A stretch of DNA of 64,000 nt from NCBI GenBank assembly GCA_017405965.1, contig JAFQZK010000023.1, positions 59,190-123,189 on the forward strand, given 5' to 3'. This DNA is from Muribaculaceae bacterium (GTDB lineage: Bacteria; Bacteroidota; Bacteroidia; Bacteroidales; Muribaculaceae). Shown here piece after piece: positions 62,448 through 64,000 of this stretch; position 1 is the stretch's first letter; every line of letters starts with the position of its first letter. Under the pieces are notes generated by a model that was given only the letters and a program-made list of their open reading frames with translations, was not told the DNA's origin and made no database searches. Both the position numbers and the translations under genes were made by a program.

Positions 62448-62801
62448 TCAATAATTATATGTTGTTCTTGTATTCATTTGATTGGATGTTATCATGAGGC
62501 CTGCTACCTTTACGGTATAAAAGGTGGTAGCGACAGGACAGTGTGATTATTTGTTTCATCAATGCGGCTTCACGGTATCATTCCCCTCCCGTCAAGCAGA
62601 GGGCCGTGCGTAAAGACAACAAATAGTGGACGGTCACGCCCACTATACCATTACTAGTGTACGACCACCTCTCGGCGGATGGTTCACAGAAAGGCTCCGG
62701 AATGCAATCACGTTTCCGAGGCCCATAATAAGTTAATCAATAAGCTGTTCTCTGACATTGAAAATACTATAATGTGATTTCATCAAGAATGTTAAAAAAC
62801 A
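62448..62801. other. Intergenic region with several palindromes
   Basis: 354 bases between convergent genes. Hairpins seen are CTACCTTT with AAAGGTGGTAG near 62497-62535, GTGG … CCAC near 62629-62643, and GGCTCCGGA with TCCGAGGCC near 62692-62724 (with an internal loop). A stable folded RNA is possible, but no known family is recognised. No gene seen. Confidence 0.4.
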
Positions 62802-63497
62802 TTATAAATCTTCATAAAAATTATGTTTGAATAATTCAATGCCAGTTTCATTTTTCACAATTCTGCCAAAGTCTCTTATTACAGCATCTGCTTCGAGTTG
62901 TGAGATGAATCGTTGCATGTCATATTTCTTGATGAGTGCGACTTCGCCTTTATCGTTTCTGGAGATATTAATATCAAGCGGAGATGATAAGAATCTTGAA
63001 AGAAAGTCCACGTACTCATCATTAGGATAAGATGGATCTGTTAGCCACAATTCTGTGTACTCAGTTGTATAAATGGAAGCATTCAAGATTAAATAACTAT
63101 GGGACAACTCCGAGGGATCAAAACATGACGTTTTATTCATCAGTTTCTTTTCTTGAGTTGAGATAAAAAAGCCGTCATCACTTACTTGGAAGATTGACAT
63201 CTCTACTTTCTTCTTACCAATTACTTCAAAGCCGAAATAGTACTCAAAAAAGTAGCCATATAAGAAATCCCATCCCCACATATCCTTAAATACTGAAAGC
63301 TTAGCATAATCCGAATCAGGGCTATTTCGCCGTTTCCCAATTTCTGCTGAAAACCAATCTTTTTTTCCCCACATATCATTGAATGGTGTTTGTTCTCTGA
63401 TATAGGAAACTATTTGTAGGACTCGCTCTTGATAATTATGCAGTAATCTAAATGCGTTCCTGACATCAACAAATATGTTGTCAATTTCTTTACTCAT
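62802..63497 (-). CDS. Hypothetical protein downstream of a PD-(D/E)XK nuclease
   Basis: 231 residues, soluble, beginning MSKEIDNIFVDVRNAFRLLH. Helical N-terminus, then mixed alpha/beta with many aromatic residues (KDMWGWDFLYGYFFEYYFGF). No known domain. It lies 7 bases after the nuclease gene on the same strand and must work with it, perhaps as an immunity or specificity partner (inference). Confidence 0.6.
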   Translation of the reverse strand: MSKEIDNIFVDVRNAFRLLHNYQERVLQIVSYIREQTPFNDMWGKKDWFSAEIGKRRNSPDSDYAKLSVFKDMWGWDFLYGYFFEYYFGFEVIGKKKVEMSIFQVSDDGFFISTQEKKLMNKTSCFDPSELSHSYLILNASIYTTEYTELWLTDPSYPNDEYVDFLSRFLSSPLDINISRNDKGEVALIKKYDMQRFISQLEADAVIRDFGRIVKNETGIELFKHNFYEDL

Positions 63498-63504
63498 TTT
63501 GCAA

Positions 63505-64000
63505 TTATTTAAATAGAGTTTGTATTTTTTCTATAGACGCTTTATGAATAATTGTCTGAACTCTTGCCATTGTATTGAACCATTCAATATTGTATACTTG
63601 ATGAATATTAAAGGCCAAAATGATATTATTAAGTAATCGTTTGGTTGCAGAAATATTCATGTCAGGAAAAGAAATGGATTCCAGTTCATTTTCATACCTG
63701 TTTACATTAATCAATAGAGAAAGCCAATTGCATTTATAGATTTTGACATGTTTCTTTTTAATTAAGATTGTCTCAGAGAGCACAGACAAATTGCCACCCA
63801 CAGCGATAAAGACATAATTGTTCTTTTCGTTATTCATGTTTAGGTATGCCAATATTTCACGTTGCCACTGCTGTTTATATTGACCTTCAGAAGATCCAAC
63901 TTTTGCTTCAATGATAACATCCAAGTTCTCAAACCGAATAAATAAGTCAGGTTCGACATATTTTGAGTTGTTTGTTCCTTTGCTATCCCAATGAGGCCAA
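63505..64000 (-). CDS. PD-(D/E)XK nuclease family protein, C-terminal part (partial)
   Basis: The gene enters from the right edge; at least 164 codons are visible and there is no stop up to base 64000. A TTG at 63924 is not the start, since the frame stays open beyond it. The visible part reads VEPDLFIRFENLDVIIEAK, i.e. the P-D … E-x-K catalytic motif of restriction-like nucleases, followed by QYKQQWQREILAYL, a typical helix with Q, and a beta strand NYVFIAVGGN. Such proteins are DNA nucleases of restriction, repair or defence systems. Forms a tight pair with the 62802 gene. Confidence 0.7.
   Translation of the reverse strand, partial: WPHWDSKGTNNSKYVEPDLFIRFENLDVIIEAKVGSSEGQYKQQWQREILAYLNMNNEKNNYVFIAVGGNLSVLSETILIKKKHVKIYKCNWLSLLINVNRYENELESISFPDMNISATKRLLNNIILAFNIHQVYNIEWFNTMARVQTIIHKASIEKIQTLFK

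Overview
This window comes from a Bacteroidales genome, probably gut or rumen (Prevotellaceae/Muribaculaceae-like). The evidence is the -7 box TAnnTTTG, with TTTG about 20 bases upstream in several cases, before many genes. Other signs are BspA-type leucine-rich-repeat proteins, DUF3667 and PepSY-like secreted proteins, PPi-dependent phosphofructokinase, and a divergent efp/rpmH pair. The genus cannot be fixed from this sequence alone.

Layout. 1-20 kb: a partial secreted protein, a GH9 cellulase fused to a CE4 deacetylase, a membrane acyltransferase, two large BspA-like surface proteins ending in dockerin-like EF-hand repeats, two DUF3667 proteins, four PepSY-like proteins in two divergent pairs, and pnp. 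The intergenic DNA here is packed with short modular repeats and holds two copies of a small element with terminal inverted repeats. 20-25.4 kb: an M16 peptidase and typA. 25.6-38.7 kb: one long rightward cluster with a SpoIIE phosphatase plus HATPase (split by an apparent one-base deletion), a STAS antagonist, an outer-membrane barrel, a 2418-residue C-A-T-C-A-T-R nonribosomal peptide synthetase, a MATE exporter and a phosphopantetheinyl transferase. The set reads as a peptide-aldehyde biosynthesis cluster with its own modifying enzyme, exporter and partner-switch regulator. 39-46 kb: housekeeping genes (PPi-PFK, riboflavin synthase, phosphoesterase, SPOR lipoprotein, efp, rpmH, an acetyltransferase) and a tandem GH108 muramidase.

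From about 46.4 kb the DNA becomes visibly AT-richer and the genes mostly unfamiliar. This looks like an integrated island. It opens with a 1066-residue tyrosine recombinase whose C-terminal ~600 residues are unexplained. It continues with a nine-gene operon (52.3-58.3 kb) of an AAA+ ATPase, a small membrane protein, two SprT-like metallopeptidases, an M20-like peptidase and four unknown proteins. Next comes a two-gene divergent cassette bounded by a perfect 22-base inverted repeat, then a third SprT-like gene, a small HTH regulator with a structured leader, and a leftward pair including a partial PD-(D/E)XK nuclease cut by the window end.

No rRNA, tRNA or CRISPR array was recognised. The most promising candidates for undescribed biology are the regulated NRPS cluster, the AAA+/SprT/M20 operon, the long-tailed recombinase and the inverted-repeat cassette.
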